36,887 nt of DNA from contig CACNZK010000005.1 of the NCBI GenBank assembly GCA_902625035.1, positions 32,001 through 68,887 on the forward strand. Reading direction: 5' to 3'. Shown here in pieces: positions 1 to 8,963 of this stretch (the stretch's first letter is position 1; every line of letters starts with the position of its first letter). The notes beneath the pieces are model-generated. The model did not search any database. It was not told where the DNA came from and saw only the letters and a program-made list of their open reading frames with translations. This stretch comes from an uncultured Pelagibacteraceae bacterium. GTDB lineage: Bacteria > Pseudomonadota > Alphaproteobacteria > Pelagibacterales > Pelagibacteraceae. The translations under genes were made by a program, and so were the position numbers.

Positions 1-58
1 GCATGTGTTAGGCGTGCCGCCAGCGTACGTTCTGAGCCATGATCAAACTCTCAAGTTT
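1..58 (-). rRNA. rrs: 16S ribosomal RNA, 5' end only (partial)
   Basis: The reverse complement carries the universal 16S 5' sequence: AGAGTTTGATCATGGCTCAG, followed by the conserved ACGCTGGCGGC and CCTAACACATGC blocks. By comparison with the E. coli mature end, the 5' terminus falls near position 58. The rest of the gene lies off the left edge. It reads leftwards, away from the peptidase gene that starts at 394. Confidence 0.97.
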
Positions 59-180
59 AAAAACGGCGCACACTAGCTTCTATATAAATTCTAAGAATAA
101 AATTTATATAAATGTTGAAGTGTGTACGACAAATTTTGGTAACCTTAACCGTCCACACTTCTCTTCTTAAAATATGTACT
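59..180 (-). other. 16S rRNA leader with two hairpins
   Basis: This is the transcribed leader upstream of 16S. It holds two inverted repeats. Positions 81-90 and 101-110 are perfect 10-bp arms with a 10-nt loop. Positions 117-128 and 150-161 are 12-bp arms with one mismatch. They lie between the antitermination-like site and the mature 16S end, where RNase III processing structures usually occur. A processing role is inference; the repeats are directly visible. Confidence 0.6.
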
Positions 181-210
181 TTTTAAATAGCTAATTGAGA
201 AAAACTCAAT
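181..210 (-). promoter_or_regulatory. boxB/boxA-like rRNA antitermination site
   Basis: Read in the rRNA direction, a small hairpin (ATTGAG, 5-nt loop, CTCAAT; positions 210-194) is followed directly by AGCTATTTAAAA (192-181). That sequence matches the E. coli rrn boxA TGCTCTTTAACA at 9 of 12 positions. The order hairpin then boxA is the one found in rRNA leaders. NusB/NusE (S10) loading here is inferred from known rrn systems. boxA matches in AT-rich DNA can arise by chance, but position and order support the call. Confidence 0.5.
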
Positions 211-262
211 AAATCCACACAAATTTATTACAATAATAATAATTTTGATGAGAAGTTGGATG

Positions 263-290
263 CTTATAGGCTAAAATTAAGGGAAATCAA
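263..290 (-). promoter_or_regulatory. Candidate rRNA operon promoter (sigma70-type)
   Basis: On the minus strand, TTGATT (290-285) is separated by 16 bp from TATAAG (268-263). These match the -35 and -10 consensus at 4/6 and 5/6. Transcription would start near 256, giving a leader of about 200 nt before 16S. Sequence upstream of the -35 is A/T-rich, as expected for an UP element. No other strong pair was seen between 16S and the divergent gene at 394. Confidence 0.5.
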
Positions 291-393
291 GCTTTTAACA
301 ATAAAAAAATGAGGAAAAAAGCACTATTTTAAAGGGTTTTTTTTGATTTTTCTTCATTGTTAAATTAATAATTGAAATTTCATAGATGTATCA

Positions 394-1680
394 ATGTTTA
401 ACAAATTAAAATTTAGAATCCAGAATGAAATCATTGCGCTTTTGGCGTTAATCATAATTACAACAGTATTAACCTTGTATTATAATTTCACAAAGAAAAG
501 AATTAATAACGATTATAAACAAATAATTGAAAATGTTTATTTCAAAAAAACAATTAACCATTTTTTAAATAAATTAGAACCAAGATTTAAAAAGATATCA
601 CACAAAGTTGAGATTGGAGAAACCTTAGATAGTATTCTTGAAAATTACTTAATCAATAAAAAAGAGATTGAAATTTTAAAAAAAAAACTGTCAAAAAAAG
701 TAAACATAAATAAACTTAGAGCAAATCAAAAAATTAACCTCACTATAGATCAGAGTAAAAATTCAATTAAAGAGTTTATATTTCAAATTTCAAATAAAGA
801 GAGAATTGTTTTAACTCAGGATCTGGAAAGTAAAATTTTTAGTGAAAGAGTGATACTTACAAAGCTAAAAAAACATATTAACTATAGTGAAAATATAATT
901 TTGCAAAGCTTATATAAATCTGCTCTAGAAAAAGAAATTCCCGCAAGTGTAATAATTGAATTCGCAAGAATTTATGGTTTCCAAGTAGATTTTCAAAGAG
1001 ATATAAGAAAAAAAGATAAGTTTCAGATTATGTATGAGGTTTTTGTTGATGAAAAAAAAAAAATTATAGAAACTGGTAATATTTTATTTGCTAATCTAAT
1101 TTTAAGTGGTGAAGATAATTCGCTATATTATTATGACGCTCAAGGTAGTATTGGACATTATGATAAAAGTGGAAAAAGTATTCAAAAAGCATTAATGAAG
1201 ACTCCAATTAACGGTGCAAGGCTTTCATCGCCATTTGGTATGAGAAAACATCCAATAGATGGATTTAACAAAATGCATAGAGGAACAGACTTCGCTGCTC
1301 CTTTGGGTACACCAATCATGGCCTCAGGGTCAGGTGTGGTTAAAAAAGCTGGATGGTGTGGTGGTGGTGGAAACTGTGTTGTTATTAAACACAACTCTAC
1401 TTATCAAACTATTTATGCACATATGTCAAAATTTGCGAAAAGTATTAGAGCTGGTGTAAGAGTTAAACAAGGACAAATAATTGGATATGTTGGCTCTACT
1501 GGAAAATCAACAGGACCTCATTTACATTATGAAGTCTTAATTAATGGAAAAAGAGTTAACTCCCAAACTTTAAAACTTCCCTCGGGTAAAATTTTAAAAG
1601 GAAATGAGAGAAAATTATTTGAGACCAAAAAAATTAAGTTAGATGTTTTAAAATCAGAGAAAATTGTTGGTATAAATTAG
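394..1680 (+). CDS. Membrane-anchored M23 family metallopeptidase
   Basis: Likely a zinc peptidoglycan endopeptidase of the LytM/M23 family, acting at the inner-membrane/periplasm face. Residues about 12-32 form one hydrophobic N-terminal helix (anchor or uncleaved signal). Residues about 65-120 resemble a LysM/OapA-like segment (HKVEIGETLDSIL). The C-terminal M23 domain (about 275-395) has the zinc ligands H295 and D299 in HRGTD, H343 in the YAHM motif, and H376-L-H378. All catalytic ligands are present, so it is probably an active enzyme rather than an EnvC-type activator. The gene diverges from the rRNA promoter and has no clear Shine-Dalgarno site. A run of 12 A at 1052-1063 lies inside the coding sequence. 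Confidence 0.9.
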   Translation: MFNKLKFRIQNEIIALLALIIITTVLTLYYNFTKKRINNDYKQIIENVYFKKTINHFLNKLEPRFKKISHKVEIGETLDSILENYLINKKEIEILKKKLSKKVNINKLRANQKINLTIDQSKNSIKEFIFQISNKERIVLTQDLESKIFSERVILTKLKKHINYSENIILQSLYKSALEKEIPASVIIEFARIYGFQVDFQRDIRKKDKFQIMYEVFVDEKKKIIETGNILFANLILSGEDNSLYYYDAQGSIGHYDKSGKSIQKALMKTPINGARLSSPFGMRKHPIDGFNKMHRGTDFAAPLGTPIMASGSGVVKKAGWCGGGGNCVVIKHNSTYQTIYAHMSKFAKSIRAGVRVKQGQIIGYVGSTGKSTGPHLHYEVLINGKRVNSQTLKLPSGKILKGNERKLFETKKIKLDVLKSEKIVGIN

Positions 1681-1695
1681 TATATAGAAAAATTT

Positions 1696-2097
1696 TTATT
1701 TAATTTGGGTTATTGTTTTGTTTTCCTCAGTCTCATTTTGATCTTTTTTCACATCAACTATGCTTTGTGAAGAATTGACAACATCATTATTTGTTGAATT
1801 AAGCTTTTTTTGAGCGTCTTGATCATTTAAAATTCTAGTAAAATGATCTGCATGTTGAAAATAGTTTTCTGATAAAATTTTATCCCCGCTGGATAAAGCC
1901 TCTCTTGCGAGATTACTATATTTTTCGATTAATTTTGATGCATTATGATTATTTCTACCTGGGGACTTTCTCTGAAAATTCTCACTTTTTGAAAAGTTAG
2001 AGCCATATTTGGGTCTATCTGTATTGGATTTAAAACCTCTATCGTTTCTTCTAAAGTTATTTCTCCTAACATTATTGTTGTTTCTAAATGTAACCAT
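1696..2097 (-). CDS. DUF4167 domain protein
   Basis: A small 133-residue protein of unknown function. The N-terminal half is rich in Asn, Arg and Gly and probably disordered. It is followed by a compact segment at about residues 52-92 (ASKLIEKYSNLAREALSSGD, then NYFQHADHF), which is the DUF4167 signature found in alphaproteobacteria. The C-terminal tail is acidic and low-complexity. The gene lies 4 bp downstream of prmC, the position this family usually occupies beside the RF1 and RF1-methyltransferase genes. A link to translation or RNA binding is therefore plausible, but it rests only on neighbourhood and the Arg-rich composition. It converges with the M23 gene across a 15-bp gap. Confidence 0.85.
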   Translation of the reverse strand: MVTFRNNNNVRRNNFRRNDRGFKSNTDRPKYGSNFSKSENFQRKSPGRNNHNASKLIEKYSNLAREALSSGDKILSENYFQHADHFTRILNDQDAQKKLNSTNNDVVNSSQSIVDVKKDQNETEENKTITQIK

Positions 2098-2101
2098 AAA
2101 T

Positions 2102-2944
2102 TTATTTTTTCGTACTAATTATACATCGATCATTATTTGCTAAATCTTTTACAATCTTATTAATATAAAAATTATTTTCATTTAACATTTTTATAACTGG
2201 TACCCTTTGATCATAACCAATTTCTAAAATTAGCTTTCCATGTATTTTTATCAATTCAGATGACTTTTTAATTACTTTTCTGAAAACTGATAAACCTTCT
2301 AAACCACCATCTAGAGCCAGTTTTGGCTCATAATCAATCACTTCCCTGTCTAGTTTTTTCAAATCAAACTTTTTAATGTAAGGAGGATTAGAAACAATTA
2401 AATCATATTTGCGAAAAATTAAATTGTCAACATCTGATTTAAGTAATTTTATTCTGTTATTTACACCAAGTTTTTTTGCATTATATCTACATATTTCAAT
2501 ACAATCTTGACTTAAATCTATGCCAGTTCCTAAAAAGGACTTTTTTTCTTTTAATATTGAAAGTGCTATACATCCAGAACCAACTCCAACTTCTAAAAAA
2601 TTTAGATAATTTTTGTTTTTATAAATTTTTAAAACTTGTTCTATCATTGTCTCTGTGTCTGGTCTTGGAATTAAAACTTTTTCATTTACTTTAAAATTAT
2701 ATTTCCAAAATGACTTCGAGCCAGTCATGTATGCTAGTGGTTTTCCCCTTGATCGTTTTGAAATCAGATCTTTAAAACTAGCTTGAGTACATTCATCAAG
2801 TTTTTTATCAAGGTTTAGCAGAATAAACTTTCTATCTTTCTTAATTACTTGAGATAACAAAAGTTCACTATCTAATAAAGCAGAACTAATCTTATTTTTT
2901 TTGAGCTCTTTACAAGCATTTTTTATTGCAGTTTCAATGTTCAT
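2102..2944 (-). CDS. prmC: Release factor glutamine methyltransferase PrmC (HemK)
   Basis: N5-methylates the Gln of the GGQ motif in peptide release factors using S-adenosylmethionine. The N-terminal helical domain covers about residues 1-85. The Rossmann methyltransferase domain has the SAM loop EVGVGSG (about 118-124) and the catalytic NPPY at 186-189, with the upstream IPRPDTE block. At 280 residues it is full length. Its start codon overlaps the stop codon of prfA by one base, so substrate and modifying enzyme are translationally coupled. Recognition is secure. Confidence 0.96.
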   Translation of the reverse strand: MNIETAIKNACKELKKNKISSALLDSELLLSQVIKKDRKFILLNLDKKLDECTQASFKDLISKRSRGKPLAYMTGSKSFWKYNFKVNEKVLIPRPDTETMIEQVLKIYKNKNYLNFLEVGVGSGCIALSILKEKKSFLGTGIDLSQDCIEICRYNAKKLGVNNRIKLLKSDVDNLIFRKYDLIVSNPPYIKKFDLKKLDREVIDYEPKLALDGGLEGLSVFRKVIKKSSELIKIHGKLILEIGYDQRVPVIKMLNENNFYINKIVKDLANNDRCIISTKK

Positions 2945-4017
2945 TAATTCAAAATATTTAAACTTTCTTCTTGTGCTTGGAGAGTTAGTGCTTCAATCAT
3001 TTCATCAAATACCTCACCTTCCAAAAATTCTTCAAGCTTGTGAAGTGTTAAATTTATTCTATGATCAGTAACTCTTCCTTGTGGGAAGTTATAAGTTCTT
3101 ATTCTTTCGGATCTATCGCCAGAACCTATCTTGCTTTTCCTATCTTTTGATCTCTCATTTTCAATTCTTGACCTCTCAAGCTCGTACAATCTAGATCTTA
3201 AAATTTTCATCCCTTTAGCTTTATTTTTATGTTGAGATTTTTCATCTTGTTGAGAAACAGATATTCCAGTAGGAATATGAGTAATTCTGACTGCGCTGTC
3301 AGTAGTATTTACTGATTGCCCTCCTGGACCTCCAGCTCTAAAAACATCAACCCTCAAATCACTCTCATTTATCTTCAAGTCAACCTCTTCTGCCTCAGGT
3401 AATACAGCAACTGTAGCTGCAGATGTATGTACTCTCCCCTGTGTTTCAGTATCCGGAACCCTCTGCACTCTATGAACACCACTCTCGTATTTAAGAGTAG
3501 AATAAATATTATTTCCTTTTATAGAAGCAATTACCTCCTTTAAACCACCAGCCTCACTTCTAGAAATTGAAATTAATTCAAGGCTCCATTTTTTTTTATT
3601 GCTTACTTTTTCATACATTTTAAAAAGATCTGATGCAAATAAACTGGCTTCTAAACCACCTGTTCCAGCTCTAATTTCAATGATTGCATTTTTTTTATCT
3701 GCCTCATCTTTTGGTAATAAAAATAACTTTAATTTTTTCTCATTTTTCTCATTTTGAATTTCTAGATCAGCCAATTCTGACTCGGCCATTTTAATCATAT
3801 CTGTGTCAGAATTTTTGTCATCCAATATTGTTTGAATTTCTTTTTTATTTTTTTCAAAAGAGATATAAAATTTAGCAATTTTAATTATTTCATTCAGGTC
3901 TGCATATTCTTTAGATTTTTCAGCAAAAGAGTTTTTATCAATTTCTGCTGAGGACAATTCTTTTTCTAAAAGTGCATGTTTGCTAATTAAATCATTAACG
4001 GTTTTTAAAGGTATCAT
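2944..4017 (-). CDS. prfA: Peptide chain release factor 1
   Basis: RF1 terminates translation at UAA and UAG. At 357 residues it is full length. The peptidyl-transferase GGQ motif is at 232-234. The stop-codon recognition tripeptide position reads P188-D189-T190, where E. coli has PAT, within [13 protein letters not shown]. PxT rather than SPF identifies RF1, not RF2. It overlaps ispG by 4 bp at its start and prmC by 1 bp at its end, so it sits inside a tightly coupled minus-strand operon. Confidence 0.97.
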   Translation of the reverse strand: MIPLKTVNDLISKHALLEKELSSAEIDKNSFAEKSKEYADLNEIIKIAKFYISFEKNKKEIQTILDDKNSDTDMIKMAESELADLEIQNEKNEKKLKLFLLPKDEADKKNAIIEIRAGTGGLEASLFASDLFKMYEKVSNKKKWSLELISISRSEAGGLKEVIASIKGNNIYSTLKYESGVHRVQRVPDTETQGRVHTSAATVAVLPEAEEVDLKINESDLRVDVFRAGGPGGQSVNTTDSAVRITHIPTGISVSQQDEKSQHKNKAKGMKILRSRLYELERSRIENERSKDRKSKIGSGDRSERIRTYNFPQGRVTDHRINLTLHKLEEFLEGEVFDEMIEALTLQAQEESLNILN

Positions 4018-5114
4018 TTCAAATTCTTTAATTCAGACACTTTTTTTTCAACCTCGCTTACTACCTTATCAATCATGTCATTGGTTAAAACTTTTTCTGA
4101 CTGTACCCCGGATAAATAAAGCATATTATTTCCTTTTTTACCCCCAGTTATTCCTATATCTGTTTGAGCTGCCTCTCCAGGACCATTAACTACGCAACCA
4201 ATTACAGATAAAGTAATTGGAGTTTTTATATGGGAAAGTTTTTTTTCTAATATTTTTACAGTTTCAATTACTTCAAAGCCTTGTCTTGCGCAGGATGGAC
4301 AGGAAATTATTTTAACTCCTCTTTCTCTTAAGTTTAAAGATTTTAGTATTTCATTTCCAATTTTGACCTCCTCAACAGGGTTATCTGATAAAGAAATTCT
4401 GATAGTGTCACCAATTCCCTCTAAAAGAAGTGTCCCTAGCCCAATAGAAGATTTTATACTTCCTGGTATGAAGCCTCCTGCCTCTGTAACTCCTAAATGC
4501 AGTGGATAATCAGTAGATTTTGATAATTGTCTGTATGCTTCAATCGATAAAAAGACATCTGATGACTTAACGCTTACCTTTAAATTTTGAAAATTTTCAT
4601 CCTCGAGTATCTTGATATTTCTTAAAGCACTTTCAACTAGAGCTTCTGGACAAGGTTCTTTATATTTTTCTAAAATATCTTTCTCTAAAGATCCAGCATT
4701 AACTCCCACTCTAATTGAACAATTATTGTCAACTGCAGCTTTAACCACTTCTTTAATTTTATTTTTATTTCCAATGTTCCCAGGATTTATTCTTAGACAG
4801 CTTGCACCACTTTCAGCGGCCTCAATTGCTCTTTTATAATGAAAATGAATATCAGCGACTATAGGTATATCAACATGTTTGATTATTTCTTTTAATGCTT
4901 TGGATGATAACTCATCAGGACAAGAAACTCTGACTATATCAGCTCCCTCAGAGCTAATTTCATTTATTTGATTAATTGTAGCTTTTACATCTGTTGTAAG
5001 AGTATTAGTCATTGATTGAACTGATATTGGACTCCCTCCTCCAACTTTCACTTTACCTACGTTAATCTCTCTTGTTTCTCTTCTATTTATATTTCTAAAA
5101 GGTCTTATACTCAT
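4014..5114 (-). CDS. ispG: 4-hydroxy-3-methylbut-2-en-1-yl diphosphate synthase IspG
   Basis: Converts MEcPP to HMBPP in the non-mevalonate isoprenoid pathway, using a [4Fe-4S] cluster and reduced flavodoxin or ferredoxin. The N-terminal TIM-barrel motifs are intact (VQSMTNT, VADIHFH). The cluster ligands C272 and C275 (CPSC), C307 and E314 ([10 protein letters not shown]) are all present. At 366 residues it is the compact bacterial form without the plant insertion. It overlaps lysC upstream and prfA downstream by 4 bp each. Its place between lysC and prfA appears to be a lineage-specific operon arrangement. Confidence 0.97.
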   Translation of the reverse strand: MSIRPFRNINRRETREINVGKVKVGGGSPISVQSMTNTLTTDVKATINQINEISSEGADIVRVSCPDELSSKALKEIIKHVDIPIVADIHFHYKRAIEAAESGASCLRINPGNIGNKNKIKEVVKAAVDNNCSIRVGVNAGSLEKDILEKYKEPCPEALVESALRNIKILEDENFQNLKVSVKSSDVFLSIEAYRQLSKSTDYPLHLGVTEAGGFIPGSIKSSIGLGTLLLEGIGDTIRISLSDNPVEEVKIGNEILKSLNLRERGVKIISCPSCARQGFEVIETVKILEKKLSHIKTPITLSVIGCVVNGPGEAAQTDIGITGGKKGNNMLYLSGVQSEKVLTNDMIDKVVSEVEKKVSELKNLK

Positions 5115-6331
5115 TTTTTTCGATCTAATTTAAATTCTTTATGTAAGGCAATCAAAGCTTTTTGTGTATTTTTTTTATCAATTAAAACTGAAATTTTAAT
5201 CTCAGAAGTTGAAATTACTTTAATATTTATTTTCTTATTTGCAAGTGATTGAAACATTCTAAATGTAACTCCTGGAGTAGTTATCATGCCTACTCCTATC
5301 ACTGAAATTTTTGATACTCCCTTTTCAAAGAGTAATTTTCTGTAATTAATAGTTTTGTTTTGTTGAATAATTTTTTTAGTTTTATTCAAGTCATCCGATT
5401 TAATTGTAAATGTTAAATCTGTTTCTTGTCCATTGGCAGAAATATTTTGCACAACCATATCAACATTTATCAAATTTTTAGATAATGGTTTAAAAATTGC
5501 TGCAGCAACACCAGGTTTATCTTTCACGCCTATAAGTGAAACTTTTGAGTCATTTTGAGTCGAAGAAATTCCAGTAACAATCTTGTTATTTACAATCTTA
5601 GATCTTTTAGTAATCAATGTTCCTGACCTTTTTGAAAAAGATGATCTAACTTCGATATCAATCCTATTTAATCTCGCATCTTGTATTGAAACTGGTTGCA
5701 TAACTTTCGCACCCAATGATGCCATCTCTAACATTTCCTCATAAGAAATTACTTTGATCTTTTTTGCATTTTTCAATTTGTTAGGATCAGTCGTATACAC
5801 TCCTTCTACATCAGTATAGATTATACATCTCTCTGCTTTGAAAAACTTAGCAATCATAATTGCACTTGCGTCAGATCCGCCCCTTCCTATAGTTGTTATT
5901 CTATTTTCATCATTTAGTCCCTGAAACCCAGTAACTATTGGTATGCCACCCTTTTTTAAATATCTTATAATATTGCTTTTATTTATTTGATTTATCCTTG
6001 AGTTTTTATATTTTCCTTTTGTCAAAATTGGAATTTGCCAAGATAACCAAGATCTAGATTCATACCCCTCATGAATTAATCGTCCAGCTATCAAAGAACA
6101 CGCGACTTGTTCACCTGAAGAGACCAAAACATCATGTTCTGACTCTGAAAAACTTTCGCTTATTTCAAAAGATTTTTTTATTAGCTCATTAGTCACACCA
6201 CTCATAGCTGATGAAACCACAATAACCTTGTAGTTTTTCTTTTTGTAATCAATGATTATTTTAGCAACCTTTTTTATCTTTTTAATAGTACCAACTGATG
6301 TGCCTCCAAATTTTAATACTACAATTTTCAT
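5111..6331 (-). CDS. lysC: Aspartate kinase
   Basis: Phosphorylates L-aspartate in the first committed step towards Lys, Thr, Met and diaminopimelate. The amino-acid-kinase domain starts with KFGGTSVG (7-14) and carries the GRGGSDASA substrate/ATP block. The C-terminal region (about 260-400) contains tandem ACT domains, including [10 protein letters not shown] and a second at VIGVGM, which normally bind feedback inhibitors. At 406 residues it is a monofunctional alpha/beta-type kinase with no homoserine dehydrogenase domain. It is the first gene of a five-gene minus-strand operon and diverges from ubiG across 68 bp. Confidence 0.96.
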   Translation of the reverse strand: MKIVVLKFGGTSVGTIKKIKKVAKIIIDYKKKNYKVIVVSSAMSGVTNELIKKSFEISESFSESEHDVLVSSGEQVACSLIAGRLIHEGYESRSWLSWQIPILTKGKYKNSRINQINKSNIIRYLKKGGIPIVTGFQGLNDENRITTIGRGGSDASAIMIAKFFKAERCIIYTDVEGVYTTDPNKLKNAKKIKVISYEEMLEMASLGAKVMQPVSIQDARLNRIDIEVRSSFSKRSGTLITKRSKIVNNKIVTGISSTQNDSKVSLIGVKDKPGVAAAIFKPLSKNLINVDMVVQNISANGQETDLTFTIKSDDLNKTKKIIQQNKTINYRKLLFEKGVSKISVIGVGMITTPGVTFRMFQSLANKKINIKVISTSEIKISVLIDKKNTQKALIALHKEFKLDRKK

Positions 6332-6399
6332 GGTAAAATAATCTTTTAAATTTAAAAAATATTGAATAAATACATGTTGAATATAAAGTCAACTTACAA

Positions 6400-7128
6400 A
6401 TGAAAAATAACACAATTAACAAAAAAGAAATAGAAAAATTTTCCAAAATTGCTGAAGAATGGTGGAATCCTGAAGGTAAATTTAAACCATTACATAAATT
6501 TAACCCTATAAGAATTTCATATATTAAAGAAAATATTATTAAAACATTCAAATTAGAGAATAAAAAAAAACCATTAAAAAATATTAAGATCCTGGATGTA
6601 GGTTGTGGGGGGGGATTGCTATCAGAGCCTATGTGTAGATTGGGTGCAGAAGTTACTGGAATTGATGCATCTGACAAAAATGTTAATATTGCAAAAATCC
6701 ATTCAAAAAAAAACAATCTTAAAATTGATTATTTTTGTTCATCTCCTGAAAATTTCAAAATTAAAGATAAGTTTGATGTTATCTTAAATATGGAAATAGT
6801 AGAACATGTTGAGGATGTAAATTTTTTTTTGAAATCATGTAATAATCTTTTAAAGAAAAATGGCATAATGTTTGTTGCAACTTTAAATAAGACTTTAAAA
6901 TCATATATTTTTGCTATCGTAGGTGCAGAGTACATTTTACGTTGGCTTCCAATTGGAACACATGAGTGGGAAAAATTCTTAAAACCTGAAGAATTAATTT
7001 CTATTCAAAAAGAGAATGATTTTAAACTAGAACGAATTGATGGAATGAGTTTTAATATTTTAAAAGATAAATGGAGTTTAAGTGATGATAAATCTGTAAA
7101 CTACATTACAAAATTTATTAAAAATTAA
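6400..7128 (+). CDS. ubiG: Ubiquinone biosynthesis O-methyltransferase UbiG
   Basis: SAM-dependent O-methyltransferase that performs both O-methylations in ubiquinone synthesis. The N-terminal EEWWNPEGKFKPLHKFNP block is characteristic of UbiG. SAM motif I is LDVGCGGG (residues 65-72), followed by the acidic loop GIDAS. The late segment GTHEWEKFLKPEEL also matches the family. At 242 residues it is full length. Motif I is encoded partly by a run of eight G at 6607-6614, striking in such AT-rich DNA. The 3' end overlaps the convergent DUF1178 gene by 4 bp. Confidence 0.95.
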   Translation: MKNNTINKKEIEKFSKIAEEWWNPEGKFKPLHKFNPIRISYIKENIIKTFKLENKKKPLKNIKILDVGCGGGLLSEPMCRLGAEVTGIDASDKNVNIAKIHSKKNNLKIDYFCSSPENFKIKDKFDVILNMEIVEHVEDVNFFLKSCNNLLKKNGIMFVATLNKTLKSYIFAIVGAEYILRWLPIGTHEWEKFLKPEELISIQKENDFKLERIDGMSFNILKDKWSLSDDKSVNYITKFIKN

Positions 7129-7556
7129 TTATTTTTATTCTCAACCCATGGTATCAAATGGGTGTCAATCCCCTCTTCTTTAAGCTCTTTAATATCTTGC
7201 TTGGACGCAGTTCCGTAAATGCCTTTATCTCTTTTTTTATTATTGTAATGAATTGATCTCGCCTCATATGCAAAATTTTCACCAACATAATCAAAATTAC
7301 TTTTAATAAATTTTTGGTATTCATTTATTGTTTTTTTTATATCTTGATACTTACGAATATTTTTTTTCTCATTTTTAAAATTTATAGTTTTATTGATTAA
7401 TTTTGGTGCCATCAAATTTTTTTCCACTCGGAATGATCCGCAGTTATGACAATTAATCAATTTCTTTTTTTTGAGTTTATCAAACTCTTTTGATGACGCG
7501 AACCAGCTATCAAATATAAAATCACATTTTTTACATTGTAGATTGTACTTAATCAT
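7125..7556 (-). CDS. DUF1178 family protein
   Basis: A 143-residue protein of unknown function. The N-terminus has a putative zinc ribbon, with CKKC at residues 8-11 and CHNC at about 36-39. The FDSWFAS motif between them is typical of DUF1178. The C-terminal half (about 85-143) contains FAYEARSIHYN and GTASKQDIKELKEEGI, also conserved in the family. The role is unknown; metal binding is inferred from the Cys pairs. It lies 40 bp downstream of argJ on the same strand and may be co-transcribed with it. Confidence 0.88.
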   Translation of the reverse strand: MIKYNLQCKKCDFIFDSWFASSKEFDKLKKKKLINCHNCGSFRVEKNLMAPKLINKTINFKNEKKNIRKYQDIKKTINEYQKFIKSNFDYVGENFAYEARSIHYNNKKRDKGIYGTASKQDIKELKEEGIDTHLIPWVENKNN

Positions 7557-7596
7557 ACAATTTATATAGTTATTTCATTATTTAAATTCAACATGG

Positions 7597-8898
7597 CTAA
7601 CTCCTGTAGTCAGCATTAATATTTATATATTCTTTGGTAAAATCCATAGTATATACGGTAAAGTTTTTTTTCCCGTTTCCAACGTCAACACTAATATTAA
7701 TAGCAGAGCTTTTCATATAATTTGCAGCTTCTGTCTCATTGTATTGATTATAAATTTTTCCTTTATTAACAATAATTAAATCACCAAATTTTATAGATAA
7801 TTTACTTAAATTAATTTCAACACTTGATTTACCTATTGCCATAATTATTCTTCCCCAGTTTGGATCTTCACCAGCAATTGCGGTTTTTACTAAAGGAGAG
7901 TTTGCAATTGAAAAACCTATTTTCTTTGCATCATTTTCGGTTTTTGCGTTTAACACATTAATAGTTATAAATTTTGAAGCACCTTCTCCATCTGCTACCA
8001 CCCTTTTTGCTAGATTTAACAAAACTTTATTTAATGACTCATCAAAAGATTTAATTTTTTTATCGGCTATACTTTTTATAAGTGAATTTCTTGCCTTTCC
8101 AGTAGAAAAAATTGAAATCATATCATTTGTGCTAGTATCTCCATCACACGAAATAGCATTAAATGTATTTTCAACATTCTTTTTTAATAATTTTTTTAAT
8201 ACATCATTAGATATATCAGCATCAGTAAAAATATAACCTAATGTTGTTGCCATATTAGGCTGGATCATTCCAGAGCCTTTTGCAATTCCATAAATTTTTA
8301 CTAAAGTATTACCAATTTTACATTCCTCCATTGCTATTTTAGGTTCAGTATCAGTAGTCATTATTGCTGAAGCTGCCTTTATCCAAATATATTTATTTTG
8401 AGTATATTTTATATTCTTTATAAGATCTGGAATTTTGGATTTTATTTTTTCTTCAGGAAACTTTTCTCCAATAGTTCCTGTACAACCAAAGATTATATTT
8501 TTTGACTTAATAATTTTTGGATCATCTTCATCTTCTTTTTGTTTTTCTGTTAAATATTTTGAAACAAAGTCTGCAAGATGTTGCATGCTTCTATAACCTT
8601 GTTCGCCAGTAAATGAATTGGCATTTCTAGTGTTTATTAAGAGTGAATAAATTTTTTGAGTTTTTTGATTTAAATTCCATTTAATATTTTCTGATAAAAT
8701 TTTAGACTGGGTATAAACTGAAGCAAAATTTGCACCATCACGAAAATAGAACATAGCTAAATCATCTCTATTAGAATTGTATAAATTTGCACTAACTGAA
8801 GATATAGAAAGACCATCAAGATGATCAAGATCTTGAAATTGGCCCATTTTTCGACTCTGAAATTTCGAAGCTAAAAAGTTTGATAAATTAATTCCCAT
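7597..8898 (-). CDS. argJ: Arginine biosynthesis bifunctional protein ArgJ
   Basis: Glutamate N-acetyltransferase/ornithine acetyltransferase that recycles the acetyl group in the cyclic arginine pathway. The autocleavage site is in KGSGMIQPNMAT, between A217 and T218; T218 becomes the nucleophile of the beta chain. The oxyanion region is GCTGTIGE (138-145), and the late GEDPNWGRI block is present. At 433 residues it is slightly longer than the usual 400, because of a charged segment at about 115-130. With argD and argF in the same window, arginine synthesis is well represented. It diverges from secA. Confidence 0.95.
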   Translation of the reverse strand: MGINLSNFLASKFQSRKMGQFQDLDHLDGLSISSVSANLYNSNRDDLAMFYFRDGANFASVYTQSKILSENIKWNLNQKTQKIYSLLINTRNANSFTGEQGYRSMQHLADFVSKYLTEKQKEDEDDPKIIKSKNIIFGCTGTIGEKFPEEKIKSKIPDLIKNIKYTQNKYIWIKAASAIMTTDTEPKIAMEECKIGNTLVKIYGIAKGSGMIQPNMATTLGYIFTDADISNDVLKKLLKKNVENTFNAISCDGDTSTNDMISIFSTGKARNSLIKSIADKKIKSFDESLNKVLLNLAKRVVADGEGASKFITINVLNAKTENDAKKIGFSIANSPLVKTAIAGEDPNWGRIIMAIGKSSVEINLSKLSIKFGDLIIVNKGKIYNQYNETEAANYMKSSAINISVDVGNGKKNFTVYTMDFTKEYININADYRS

Positions 8899-8963
8899 GA
8901 TGTTTAAAATTTAAATTAAATAACTATATTAAAAGTTGTAATTAAAATGTATATCAAAAACTA

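Noticed and set aside
81..110. AT-only inverted repeat considered as an intrinsic terminator
   Set aside because: It is within the rRNA leader, has no GC stem and no following U-tract in the rRNA direction. A processing hairpin fits better.
4612..4839. Plus-strand open frame inside ispG
   Set aside because: It is antisense to conserved ispG codons, with no family similarity.
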